NCBI GenBank assembly: GCA_026390535.1
Contig: JAPLFT010000179.1
Location: 1-10,681, forward strand
Source: Pseudomonadota bacterium
GTDB lineage: Bacteria > Bdellovibrionota > JAFGOL01
Direction: 5' to 3'
DNA length: 10,681 bases
The notes under the pieces: generated by a model
The model's input: the letters and a program-made list of their open reading frames with translations, nothing else
The model's database searches: none
Told to the model about the DNA's origin: nothing
Program-made: the position numbers and the translations under genes
In this document: positions 1 through 6,787 of the stretch, piece by piece
How the letters are laid out: every line of letters starts with the position of its first letter
Numbering within the stretch: the first letter of the stretch is position 1

Positions 1-699
1 TATAAGTTTCTATATGGCATAAACATAAAGAAGAACGCTTTTGTGATAGTACAGCAGAATTGGTTGAGAAGATCTTTTGAAAGAACGTTCGGCATTAATA
101 ACGTTATAGTCGCATATGCAGACAATTCTATGGAACCAGCAATCGTCACAACGGAAATGAAGGAGAAGGGGAAATTTAAATTTATCTATCCTGCGTTTCC
201 AAGGGTCTTTAAGAATATTGAACTTGTCTGTGAAGTGTTCAAATTACTGGATGAAAATGGAATAAAGACATGCAAACTATACCTGACCATAGATGGTAAA
301 GAGAACAGGTATTCAAGTTATATCCACAGAAAGTATTCAAAGTTCGAGAATATAATATTTTTGGGCAAATTGAACAAAGAGGAGATATATAAATTCTATA
401 GAGAATCAAATTATTTAGTCTTTGCGTCAAAACTGGAAACATGGGGTCTACCGATATCTGAATTCAAAATGTTCAATAAACCCATTCTGGCGTCTAGATT
501 ACCCTATGCCATGGAAACTGTAGGTAATTACGATAAAATAAAGTTCTTTTCTCCGGATGACCCCAAGGAGTTATTCGAGGATATAATGAGTATTGTAAAT
601 GGTAAGAATATATTTGGTAAGAACACCATCGAACTTCCGGCTAAACCTTTTTCTAGGGATTGGCGAGAGCTGTTCGATATCATACTTGGAGAAGGATAA
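1..699 (+). CDS. Glycosyltransferase family 4-like (GT-B), 5' end outside the window
   Basis: The reading frame is open from base 1, so this is the C-terminal part of a longer gene; the GTG at 43 is internal and is not taken as the start. The visible 232 residues look like the second Rossmann half of a GT-B retaining glycosyltransferase. There is a strand with a K-F-x-F-I-Y-P start near base 172, then an F-x-N-I-x-F-L-G-K-L segment near 343-375. The E-x7-E signature of this fold, which contacts the donor sugar nucleotide, is seen as E at 436-438 and E at 460-462 (ETWGLPISE). The role is transfer of a sugar from a nucleotide donor at the cytoplasmic face during polysaccharide assembly; donor and acceptor cannot be read from sequence. 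It lies 54 bases upstream of the epimerase gene on the same strand, which supports a shared polysaccharide operon. The family call is firm; specificity is unknown. Confidence 0.88.
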   Translation, partial: YKFLYGINIKKNAFVIVQQNWLRRSFERTFGINNVIVAYADNSMEPAIVTTEMKEKGKFKFIYPAFPRVFKNIELVCEVFKLLDENGIKTCKLYLTIDGKENRYSSYIHRKYSKFENIIFLGKLNKEEIYKFYRESNYLVFASKLETWGLPISEFKMFNKPILASRLPYAMETVGNYDKIKFFSPDDPKELFEDIMSIVNGKNIFGKNTIELPAKPFSRDWRELFDIILGEG

Positions 700-753
700 A
701 AAATGTTTACAAATTTTAGTAGGTATATTATCAGCTTAATGGAGGAGTAATTT

Positions 754-1716
754 ATGAAGAAAGCATTAGTTTGTGGAGCAGGTGGATTTATTGGTAGCCA
801 CCTTGTAAAAAGATTAAAAAAAGAAGGATACTGGGTTCGTGGCGTTGATCTCAAGAACCCCGAGTTTGATAAAACGGAGGCCGATGATTTCATTATAGGA
901 GATCTCCGCGACCAATATTTATGTAAGAAGGTCGTAGATACAAAATTTGACGAGATCTATCAGCTTGCGGCAGATATGGGTGGTGCCGGATACATATTTA
1001 CCGGCGAACACGATGCAGATGTTATGCATAATTCAGCCACAATTAACCTGAATATACTTGATCTGGCAAAGAACATGGGGGTAGATAAGATATTTTATTC
1101 TTCTTCAGCGTGTATATATCCTGCCTATAATCAGGAAGATCCGGATAACCCAAACTGTGCAGAAAGTTCTGCATACCCTGCTGCCCCGGATAGCGAATAT
1201 GGATGGGAAAAATTATTCAGTGAGAGGCTTTATCTGTCATATGCAAGGAACTACAACATCGCCGTAAGGATAGCAAGGTTTCATAACATCTTCGGTCCAG
1301 AAGGTACATGGCGTGGCGGTAAAGAAAAAGCTCCGGCGGCTTTGTGCAGAAAAATAGCAGAAGCACCCAACAGTGGAACTATAGAGATATGGGGAGACGG
1401 TAAACAGACCAGGTCCTTCTTGTATATAGACGAATGTCTTGAGGGTATCAGAAGATTGGTAAATTCTGATTTTACCGGCCCGGTGAATATCGGTTCAGAA
1501 GAGATGGTTTCTATAAACCAGCTTGCAGAAATGATAATGAAAGTTGCGGATAAGAAGGTATCCATAAAACACATTGACGGACCATTGGGTGTGAGAGGCA
1601 GAAACTCAGATAATAAATTTATTATGCAAAAATTAGGTTGGGCGCCTAGTTTAAAGCTGGAAGATGGTTTAAAAAAGACATATCAGTGGATCAGCGAACA
1701 GGTTAGAAAAGGATAA
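754..1716 (+). CDS. GDP-mannose 3,5-epimerase (plant GME-like, extended SDR)
   Basis: This 320-residue extended short-chain dehydrogenase/reductase should convert GDP-D-mannose to GDP-L-galactose, and possibly GDP-L-gulose, in the cytoplasm. The NAD-binding G-x-x-G-x-x-G is at residues 8-14. The sequence follows plant GME closely: ADMGGAGY near 73-80, SSSACIYP at 116-123, RFHNIFGP at 175-182, GGKEKAPAA at 188-196, QTRSF near 218-222 and GVRGRNSDN at 279-287. From memory of the Arabidopsis enzyme, its catalytic residues C145, Y174, K178, K217 and R306 map here at a constant offset of 25 to C120, Y149, K153, K192 and R281, so the active site looks complete. The start is set by a GGAGGAG ribosome site at 741-747. 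It sits between two glycosyltransferase genes, so its product is probably a donor for the glycan made here rather than an ascorbate precursor. A generic UDP-hexose epimerase is less likely given these motifs. Confidence 0.93.
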   Translation: MKKALVCGAGGFIGSHLVKRLKKEGYWVRGVDLKNPEFDKTEADDFIIGDLRDQYLCKKVVDTKFDEIYQLAADMGGAGYIFTGEHDADVMHNSATINLNILDLAKNMGVDKIFYSSSACIYPAYNQEDPDNPNCAESSAYPAAPDSEYGWEKLFSERLYLSYARNYNIAVRIARFHNIFGPEGTWRGGKEKAPAALCRKIAEAPNSGTIEIWGDGKQTRSFLYIDECLEGIRRLVNSDFTGPVNIGSEEMVSINQLAEMIMKVADKKVSIKHIDGPLGVRGRNSDNKFIMQKLGWAPSLKLEDGLKKTYQWISEQVRKG

Positions 1717-1730
1717 GTTAAATTAATTTG

Positions 1731-2552
1731 ATGCTAACGGTTTCCGTAGTCGTCTATAATAACGAGAAGACAGAACTTCAGTGTCTAATTGATAGTGTTT
1801 TAAACAGTGCTATCAAAGACATAAAGTTCATTATTATCGATAATTCCCCTACAGATAAATTACGTTCACTGATTAGCAATTATCCCAAGATTGATTATAT
1901 CTTTAATAACCGAAACCTCGGCTATGGAGCTGCTCACAACATCGCAATAAGGAAATACCTTGATAGATCAAAGTACCATTTGGTATTAAATCCGGATATA
2001 TACTTTAAACCTGATGTATTAAGTTCTCTGTATGAATATATGGAGCAAAATAACGACATAGGTCTTGTAATGCCTAAAGTATTATATAAAGACGGTGCAG
2101 TTCAGTATATTTGCAAACTTCTTCCAACCCCCCTGACCCTGTTATTCCGACGATTTTCTCCTTTTAAATCACTTAATAGAAGAATGAACTATCGGTATGA
2201 ACTGAAATTTACGGGATACAATAAAATTATGTCTGTTCCCAGCTTATCAGGCTGTTTTATGTTTATTAGGACGGATGTTTTAAAAAAAATCGGTCTTTTT
2301 GATGAAAGATTTTTTATGTATTTAGAGGATGTTGATCTATCAAGAAGGATACATAATAAATACAAGACAATTTTTTATCCAGCCGTACAAATATATCATG
2401 GACACGAAAAAGGTTCCTATAAGAACTTTAATCTTTTGAAACATCATTTAAGATCTGCTATTAAGTATTTTAATAAATGGGGTTGGTTTTTTGATGCTGA
2501 AAGAAAGAAGATTAATAAAAAAACTATTGATCAAAAATTATCTTCTTTCTAA
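1731..2552 (+). CDS. GT2 family glycosyltransferase, WbbL-like
   Basis: This is a 273-residue GT-A inverting glycosyltransferase of family 2, of the type often annotated as rhamnosyltransferase. The N-terminus is a nucleotide-binding strand (VSVVVYNNE, residues 4-12) followed by FIIIDNS at 33-39. The N-x-N-x-G-Y-G-x-x-x-N segment at 60-70 and NPD at 87-89 (the metal-binding DXD equivalent) are typical. The C-terminal half has LSGCFMFIR near 172-180 and the E-D-x-D catalytic-base region at 199-202. No membrane segment is evident, so it should act in the cytoplasm or at the inner membrane face. I chose the ATG at 1731; a TTG directly before it at 1728 is also possible, and no clear ribosome site separates them. 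It follows the epimerase gene by 14 bases, implying one operon. Its last 15 bases overlap the convergent wecA-like gene. Substrate specificity cannot be read. Confidence 0.9.
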   Translation: MLTVSVVVYNNEKTELQCLIDSVLNSAIKDIKFIIIDNSPTDKLRSLISNYPKIDYIFNNRNLGYGAAHNIAIRKYLDRSKYHLVLNPDIYFKPDVLSSLYEYMEQNNDIGLVMPKVLYKDGAVQYICKLLPTPLTLLFRRFSPFKSLNRRMNYRYELKFTGYNKIMSVPSLSGCFMFIRTDVLKKIGLFDERFFMYLEDVDLSRRIHNKYKTIFYPAVQIYHGHEKGSYKNFNLLKHHLRSAIKYFNKWGWFFDAERKKINKKTIDQKLSSF

Positions 2553-3584
2553 AATCCTGACCACGGCAAACCCTGCTATTACCAAACATATAATCAGGAA
2601 GAAAAATAATAATCCGAACCTTCCTCCCGTCAGCGCTATCAACAGCGCTATCAATCCGAATACAGTGCAGACAAGATACATCAAAAAATTTATCTGCATC
2701 GTATTAAATCCCAAACTTAACAATCTGTGATGTATGTGATTCTTATCAGCGTGGAATATCCCCTGATGTCTTTTGGTACGTCGTACGGTTATATATATTA
2801 CATCTGCGATAGGTATCAGCAACAGGACAAGAGGTATAGCCATCATAATGGCCATACTGGTCTTCTTCATACCCATCATTGCTATCATTGAGTACATGCA
2901 TCCTAAAAAATAAGAACCACTGTCACCCATGAATATTTTTGCTTTGGGAAAATTGAAAATATAAAAGCCAAAGATACTCCCTATCAAAATTCCCGATAGT
3001 GTTGTTACAAAATAATTTCCTTCAAGAGTGGAAATCCAGAAAGTAAAGATTAGGGATATTATCATTATCCCCGAAGCCAATCCGTCCATCCCATCCATCA
3101 GGTTTACGGCGTTAATAAGAGCAACGACCCAGATGGCGGTCAGTGCATAGGAAAAAAGCCCCAAATGAATCTGTATACCGAGTACTGTCACATTATCTAT
3201 AATTAACCCGGAAAAAGCTATTGTCAGGCCTATTGCAAACTGAAGTATCAGTTTCTTTAATGCCCTTATACCTATTATGTCGTCTATAAAACCAAGCAAG
3301 AATGCCGCGGTAGCCGACAGTATAAATCCAAGTTCAGAAAAATATTTATGCAACACTGCAAGCTGTGGGTTCATTTTTTTATATATTAAGGCTGTGATTA
3401 TGAACGATATGAAGATCATTACTCCGCCGATCCGGGGTAATGGAACCTTGTGGATCTTTCTTTCCTCGGGTATATCCATCCATTTGAACCTTTTGGCTGT
3501 TATCTTAACCAGGGGATATAATGTCGCAGAAATGGCAAACGCCAGCAGGGCATAGGGTAATAGTGCTTTTAACATCCACATCAT
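2538..3584 (-). CDS. Polyprenyl-phosphate sugar-1-phosphate transferase, WecA/TagO type
   Basis: This 348-residue polytopic membrane protein belongs to the PNPT family (MraY/WecA/TagO). It would move a HexNAc-1-phosphate, usually GlcNAc-1-P, from a UDP-sugar onto undecaprenyl phosphate, starting a lipid-linked glycan. Family motifs appear in order: P-L-P-R-x-G-G at 48-54, the D101-D102 pair (FIDDIIG), NLMDGMDGLASG at 161-172, KIFMGDSGS at 216-224, and the cytoplasmic HADKNHIHHRLL loop at 278-289. The last loop marks the WecA/TagO branch rather than MraY, which acts on muramyl-pentapeptide. About ten hydrophobic segments are visible. Three ATGs lie within the first four codons and none has a good ribosome site, so the exact start is uncertain. 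It converges on, and overlaps by 15 bases, the GT2 gene, and is transcribed away from the DUF1016 gene. It is the likely initiating enzyme for the nearby polysaccharide. Confidence 0.93.
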   Translation of the reverse strand: MMWMLKALLPYALLAFAISATLYPLVKITAKRFKWMDIPEERKIHKVPLPRIGGVMIFISFIITALIYKKMNPQLAVLHKYFSELGFILSATAAFLLGFIDDIIGIRALKKLILQFAIGLTIAFSGLIIDNVTVLGIQIHLGLFSYALTAIWVVALINAVNLMDGMDGLASGIMIISLIFTFWISTLEGNYFVTTLSGILIGSIFGFYIFNFPKAKIFMGDSGSYFLGCMYSMIAMMGMKKTSMAIMMAIPLVLLLIPIADVIYITVRRTKRHQGIFHADKNHIHHRLLSLGFNTMQINFLMYLVCTVFGLIALLIALTGGRFGLLFFFLIICLVIAGFAVVRILERR

Positions 3585-3594
3585 ATCAGGGGCT

Positions 3595-3622
3595 AAAATA
3601 CTCCACTTGAACGATTAGTCAA
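3595..3622 (-). promoter_or_regulatory. Possible promoter of the wecA-like gene
   Basis: On the minus strand a TTGACT (plus-strand 3617-3622) and a TATTTT (plus-strand 3595-3600) are separated by 16 bases. The -10 box ends only ten bases before the ATG at 3584, so transcripts would be nearly leaderless. That would match the missing ribosome site. The match is modest and the region is AT-rich, so this is weak evidence. The rest of the 151-base divergent gap holds nothing else I recognise. Confidence 0.25.
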
Positions 3623-3735
3623 TAAAAAGGCAGGGTTATGTCAAATCTTCAAAATTTCAGACGATTTAGGGCGGTAAACATGCTCTAAAAGGATGGAACA
3701 AAACCTGCAACTGATTGTGTTGAGGTGTTGTTGCT

Positions 3736-4767
3736 ATGGAAGGACTAATAAATATAGAAGGCGAAGGCTACATCAAGGTTTTTTCAGAGTTAAAGGACAA
3801 AATTAAAAAAGCTCAAATCAAGGCTTCTCTGGCTGTGAATACAGAGCTTATTAAGCTGTATTGGGAGATGGGGAAGGTCATTTCTGAAAAACAAAAGCAA
3901 TATAACTGGGGTAGTAAATTTATAGAGAAATTGGCTAACGATTTGCAAAATGAATTTCCAGGCATGAAAGGTTTTTCTTATCGTAATATTAAGTATATAA
4001 AACAATTTTATAAGTCATATCAAAGCGTTACAATTGGGCAAGCGGTGCTTGCCCAATTGCCTTGGTACCACAATATTGCACTTCTTGATAAGTTAAAAAA
4101 TAACCAAGAAAGATTATGGTATGCCCAACAAGCTGTAAAAAATGGCTGGTCCAGAAATGTTTTAGTGCATCAAATAGAATCTGCTCTTTATCATAGACAA
4201 GTAATATCTGAAAAAACAACTAATTTTAAAATAACCTTACCACAACCACAGTCTGATCTTGCTCATGAGCTCTTAAAAGACTCTTATACGTTTGGTTTTC
4301 TTTCAATGGAGGAAGACGTCAAAGAACGGGAACTACAAAAACAGCTTGTACGTCATATTAGAAAATTTTTGCTAGAATTAGGAGCTGGCTTTGCTTTTGT
4401 TGGGGAGCAATACCACCTAAACGGAGGTGATGAAGACTACTATCTTGATTTGTTGTTTTATCACGTGAAGCTTAAATGCTACATCGTGATTGAATTAAAA
4501 AGTGGTAAATTCAAGCCTGAATATGCCGGTAAATTGAATTTCTATTTATCAGTGATTGATGATACATTAAAAGGTAAAGACGACAATAAATCTATAGGGA
4601 TATTGCTTTGCAAATTAAAAAACAAAATTACAGTAGAATACTCCTTAAAAGATATTTCTAAACTAATGGGAATTTCTGAATACAAACTTACAAATTCTGT
4701 TCCAGAAGAATTAAGATCAAGTTTACCTAGTATAGCAGACATAGAAGCAGAGCTGGAGAAAAAGTAA
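3736..4767 (+). CDS. DUF1016/YhcG-type PDDEXK nuclease family protein
   Basis: This 343-residue protein has the two-part layout of the YhcG family. The helical DUF1016 N-terminal domain is at about 12-155 (LYWEMGKVI near 41-49, FSYRNIKYIKQFY at 80-92, NGWSRNVL at 136-143). The PD-(D/E)XK nuclease domain is at about 178-325 (GAGFAFVGEQY at 216-226, YLDLLFYH at 236-243, VIELKSGKFKPEYAG near 251-265). The likely metal-binding set is D238, E253 and K255, possibly with E199, so the nuclease core looks intact. Length is about normal for the family. Biological roles of the family are poorly settled; it is often found in accessory or mobile regions, and DNA cleavage is inferred from the fold. The start ATG has GAGGTG at 3722-3727. 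A perfect inverted repeat lies inside the coding frame at residues 99-108. An XRE regulator follows on the same strand, but behind its own promoter. Confidence 0.9.
   Translation: MEGLINIEGEGYIKVFSELKDKIKKAQIKASLAVNTELIKLYWEMGKVISEKQKQYNWGSKFIEKLANDLQNEFPGMKGFSYRNIKYIKQFYKSYQSVTIGQAVLAQLPWYHNIALLDKLKNNQERLWYAQQAVKNGWSRNVLVHQIESALYHRQVISEKTTNFKITLPQPQSDLAHELLKDSYTFGFLSMEEDVKERELQKQLVRHIRKFLLELGAGFAFVGEQYHLNGGDEDYYLDLLFYHVKLKCYIVIELKSGKFKPEYAGKLNFYLSVIDDTLKGKDDNKSIGILLCKLKNKITVEYSLKDISKLMGISEYKLTNSVPEELRSSLPSIADIEAELEKK
4031..4059. repeat. Perfect palindrome inside the DUF1016 coding sequence
   Basis: A 13-base arm CAATTGGGCAAGC (4031-4043), a 3-base loop GGT and the exact reverse complement GCTTGCCCAATTG (4047-4059) make a perfect inverted repeat. 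It is read in frame as T-I-G-Q-A-V-L-A-Q-L, residues 99-108, at the point where the helical N-terminal domain passes into the P-W-x-H-N stretch. In RNA it would form a stable 13-bp stem. It could be an inserted palindromic element kept in frame, or chance coupled to a conserved protein motif. Confidence 0.85.
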
Positions 4768-4794
4768 TATTTATGTGTTATTTTAATTAGTTAT

Positions 4795-4821
4795 AATTAG
4801 CCAGCAGCTTGCTGGCTAATT
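4795..4821. repeat. Inverted repeat (hairpin) downstream of the DUF1016 gene
   Basis: The arm AATTAGCCAGCA (4795-4806), loop GCT, and arm TGCTGGCTAATT (4810-4821) are exact reverse complements. The build (AATT at the outer ends, 3-base loop, 12-bp stem) resembles the palindrome at 4031-4059, although only about 7 of 12 arm positions agree. It starts 28 bases after the nuclease stop codon and could act as a transcription end point or processing site. There is no following T run on either strand, so it is not a classic intrinsic terminator. Its last two bases are the first two of the TTGACA box of the next promoter. Confidence 0.8.
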
Positions 4822-4848
4822 GACAATATATATTATAAGCAATATATA
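4820..4848 (+). promoter_or_regulatory. Sigma-70-type promoter of the XRE regulator gene
   Basis: A perfect TTGACA (4820-4825) is followed, after 17 bases, by TATATA (4843-4848). The spacing is ideal. Transcription would start near 4855, giving a leader of about 50 bases before the ATG at 4905. Two copies of an AT palindrome cover the spacer and the -10 box, as expected for a repressed promoter. Confidence 0.6.
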
Positions 4849-4854
4849 TTATAA
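4824..4854. repeat. Tandem 15-bp repeat, likely operator of the XRE regulator
   Basis: The 15-mer CAATATATATTATAA occurs at 4824-4838 and again at 4840-4854, one base apart, so the period is 16. Each copy contains the 10-bp palindrome AATATATATT (4825-4834 and 4841-4850). The copies overlap the promoter spacer and -10 box just upstream of a small helix-turn-helix gene. The natural reading is a pair of operator sites for autorepression; the repeat is seen directly, the binding is inferred. Simple AT richness could also give such repeats, but an exact 15-base copy at fixed spacing is less easily explained that way. Confidence 0.6.
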
Positions 4855-4904
4855 ATGATATAGGCAGAAAGTATATAACCAGCACATGATTATAAGGAGT
4901 TTTT

Positions 4905-5165
4905 ATGAAGAAAAAAAAGAAGGATTTAAATATAGCAGGACAGAACATAATCATTTCTCCGGGTGAAATGGTTAAAACCCTCAGAGAACTAAAAGGCTGG
5001 TCTCAAAATGAACTAGCAAAAAAGACTGGCATCTCTCAGACAAATATAAGTGCAATAGAAAACGGAAAAATTCAGATAGGAAGGGACCGGGCAATAATCT
5101 TTGCTAGGGCGTTTAATGTACACCCTGGCTCCATAATGTTCTCCAATTATGATATGGCCGCATAG
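4905..5165 (+). CDS. XRE/Cro-CI family transcriptional regulator, HigA-like
   Basis: This 86-residue DNA-binding protein has one HTH_3 (Cro/CI) domain at about 20-77. The scaffold is seen as LRELKGWSQNELAKKTGIS (26-44), with the recognition helix at about SQTNISAIENG (44-54). A lysine run (residues 2-6) precedes it. It resembles solitary XRE repressors and HigA-type antitoxins, but no RelE/HigB-like toxin gene lies next to it: upstream is the DUF1016 nuclease and downstream 224 bases without a gene. The start is fixed by AAGGAG at 4894-4899, five bases before the ATG. Upstream lie a consensus-like promoter and two operator-like AT palindromes, which suggest that it represses itself. It may regulate the nuclease or simply be carried with it. 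The domain call is firm; the target is unknown. Confidence 0.85.
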   Translation: MKKKKKDLNIAGQNIIISPGEMVKTLRELKGWSQNELAKKTGISQTNISAIENGKIQIGRDRAIIFARAFNVHPGSIMFSNYDMAA

Positions 5166-5290
5166 TTTAGCTTTCTAACCACAGGGGTTGGGACAAACAT
5201 GTTTTATTAATCATTCCAACTAGATATGATGTCTTAGCTACTGGTTTTAAATGTTTTTTATTTATGCTCCTAATTTTTTTAAAGAATAAT

Positions 5291-5319
5291 TTGACCGGAC
5301 TATTTTATTAACTTATTTA
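5291..5319 (+). promoter_or_regulatory. Possible promoter of the sigma-54 response regulator gene
   Basis: TTGACC (5291-5296) is followed after 17 bases by TATTTA (5314-5319), about 70 bases upstream of the ATG at 5390. The -35 box is good and the -10 box is poor. The 224-base gap 5166-5389 is very AT-rich and has no ORF, tRNA or clear terminator; a short palindrome AAACATGTTT lies at 5195-5204. I looked for a GG-N10-GC sigma-54 site here and found none. Confidence 0.3.
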
Positions 5320-5389
5320 AAACTACTTACATTTAAGACATTAATATGCCCGCCCTGTATTATCCTTTGTGTCTGGCTAAGGAGGATTC

Positions 5390-6787
5390 ATGGTAGAAAA
5401 TCCAAAAAGCAAAATATTAATAGTAGATGATGATCCTCTGATACGTTCCGTCTTAAAAACTCTTTTATCCGGTCAATATACGGTAATTGAAGCCTCCAAC
5501 TACAACGACGCTATTCAAACATTCAGCAAGCATGATATATCTTTGGCTATACTGGATGTGTTCCTTGAAGATGATAAATCCGGTCTTGATGTGTTGCTGG
5601 AATTAAGGAGGCTGAACAACACATTGCCCGTGATGATGCTCTCTAATTCTTCTGATCTGGACACAGTGGTTAAGTGTATAAGATTTGGAGCCTGTGATTA
5701 TATCTCAAAAATGAACCTGGATAATAAGGATGAGCTTTATTTGAGAATCAGAAATTGTCTCAAAAAAGAGCTTGAGTACAGAACAATAAAAACACTGGAA
5801 AAGGAATTTGACGAGAATCATCCGGTAATATTTGAAAGCAAAGCCATGAAGCAAATATTGCAGGAAGTGGAACTGATAGACGACATGAATATTTTAATAG
5901 AGGGTGAGACAGGTGTCGGTAAAACACCGGTCGCCAGATATGCAAATTCCCTGGCTGCAAAAAGGACAAATTCTCTGAGGCCGTTTGTAAGGATCAATTG
6001 CGCCGGCCTATCAAGAGAAAGATTACAGGCGGATCTTTTTGGACACAGAAAAGGAGCCTTTACAGGGGCGGTAACCGATAACAAGGGCCTGGTGGAATTG
6101 GCAAAAGACGGTGATCTTTTTATGGACGAAGTGGGGGATATGGACCCTGCCTGTCAGTCTGAACTTTTAACCTTTCTGGATAACGGAGAATATCGCAGAT
6201 TGGGCGATCCTGTGACCAGGCATTCAAACTGCAGAATAATAGCCGCCACTAATACCAAGTTAAAAGACAGAGTGGAAAAAGGATTATTCAGAAAAGATCT
6301 GTATTCAAGACTTGCGCAAAGCAGATTCTTTATACCGTCGCTTAGGGAGAGAAAAGAGGATATAAAACCGATAATGGAATACTACATAGAAAAATATTCC
6401 GGTCATAAAAAACCATATACTCATGATGTACTGGATATTTATTTAAAACACGACTGGACTGAGGGAAATATAAGGGAATTGAGGGATGCGGTAAAATATA
6501 TGTGCGTTAAAGCAAAAAGTGATGATGAAATTAATTTGACCCACCTTAACTCGGGCTATTATTGTTTTAACAAGAACGTGGGAGATATTGTAATAGATTC
6601 TGCCAGCATGAAGAATTCAGTCATAGAAATGGGCTACGACAATTACATAGATAATATAGAAAGAATGATACTGGATAAATTAGCCAAAGAGGAAAAAAGT
6701 ATCAAAGGCCTTTCTACCAAGATAAAAACATCCGATGTAACTCTTTGGAGAAAATTTAAAAAGTATAATATAACAGTAAATTCTTAA
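5390..6787 (+). CDS. Sigma-54-dependent response regulator, NtrC family
   Basis: This 465-residue protein has the three NtrC domains. The receiver (7-125) has the acid pair D13/D14, phosphoacceptor D56, S85 and K107. The AAA+ sigma-54 interaction domain (about 145-385) has Walker A GETGVGKT (172-179), the sigma-54 contact loop GAFTGA (222-227), Walker B D246-E247 (LFMDEVGDM), AATN (285-288), likely arginine fingers R301 and R307, and the sensor II segment EGNIREL (358-364). The C-terminal Fis-type HTH ends in TLWRKFKKYNI. When phosphorylated it should drive open-complex formation by sigma-54 RNA polymerase at distant promoters. Walker A is followed by proline where many relatives have E-L, a mild variation. 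AAGGAGG at 5379-5385 fixes the start. No histidine kinase lies in the window, so the input is unknown. Its stop codon directly abuts that of the convergent exported-protein gene. Confidence 0.95.
   Translation: MVENPKSKILIVDDDPLIRSVLKTLLSGQYTVIEASNYNDAIQTFSKHDISLAILDVFLEDDKSGLDVLLELRRLNNTLPVMMLSNSSDLDTVVKCIRFGACDYISKMNLDNKDELYLRIRNCLKKELEYRTIKTLEKEFDENHPVIFESKAMKQILQEVELIDDMNILIEGETGVGKTPVARYANSLAAKRTNSLRPFVRINCAGLSRERLQADLFGHRKGAFTGAVTDNKGLVELAKDGDLFMDEVGDMDPACQSELLTFLDNGEYRRLGDPVTRHSNCRIIAATNTKLKDRVEKGLFRKDLYSRLAQSRFFIPSLRERKEDIKPIMEYYIEKYSGHKKPYTHDVLDIYLKHDWTEGNIRELRDAVKYMCVKAKSDDEINLTHLNSGYYCFNKNVGDIVIDSASMKNSVIEMGYDNYIDNIERMILDKLAKEEKSIKGLSTKIKTSDVTLWRKFKKYNITVNS

Noticed and set aside
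2631..2654. Exact 12-base tandem repeat CAGCGCTATCAA
   Set aside because: It lies in the wecA-like gene and encodes LIALLIAL in a membrane helix; two copies in a low-complexity helix do not indicate a mobile or regulatory repeat.
4795..4821. Intrinsic terminator after the DUF1016 gene
   Set aside because: The stem is good but no T run follows on either strand, so it is listed as a repeat rather than a terminator.
4905..5165. HigBA-type toxin-antitoxin pair
   Set aside because: The XRE protein is HigA-like, but no RelE/HigB-sized toxin gene lies on either side; the only upstream partner is the DUF1016 nuclease, and that pairing is unproven.
5166..5389. Search for a sigma-54 (-24/-12) promoter upstream of the response regulator, and in the other gaps
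   Set aside because: No GG-N10-GC pattern with flanking consensus was found in these gaps; only sigma-70-like boxes were seen.
5818..6084. 88-codon open frame antisense to the response regulator
   Set aside because: It lies wholly opposite the conserved AAA+ Walker A and GAFTGA region, which explains its sequence; no start signal supports it.
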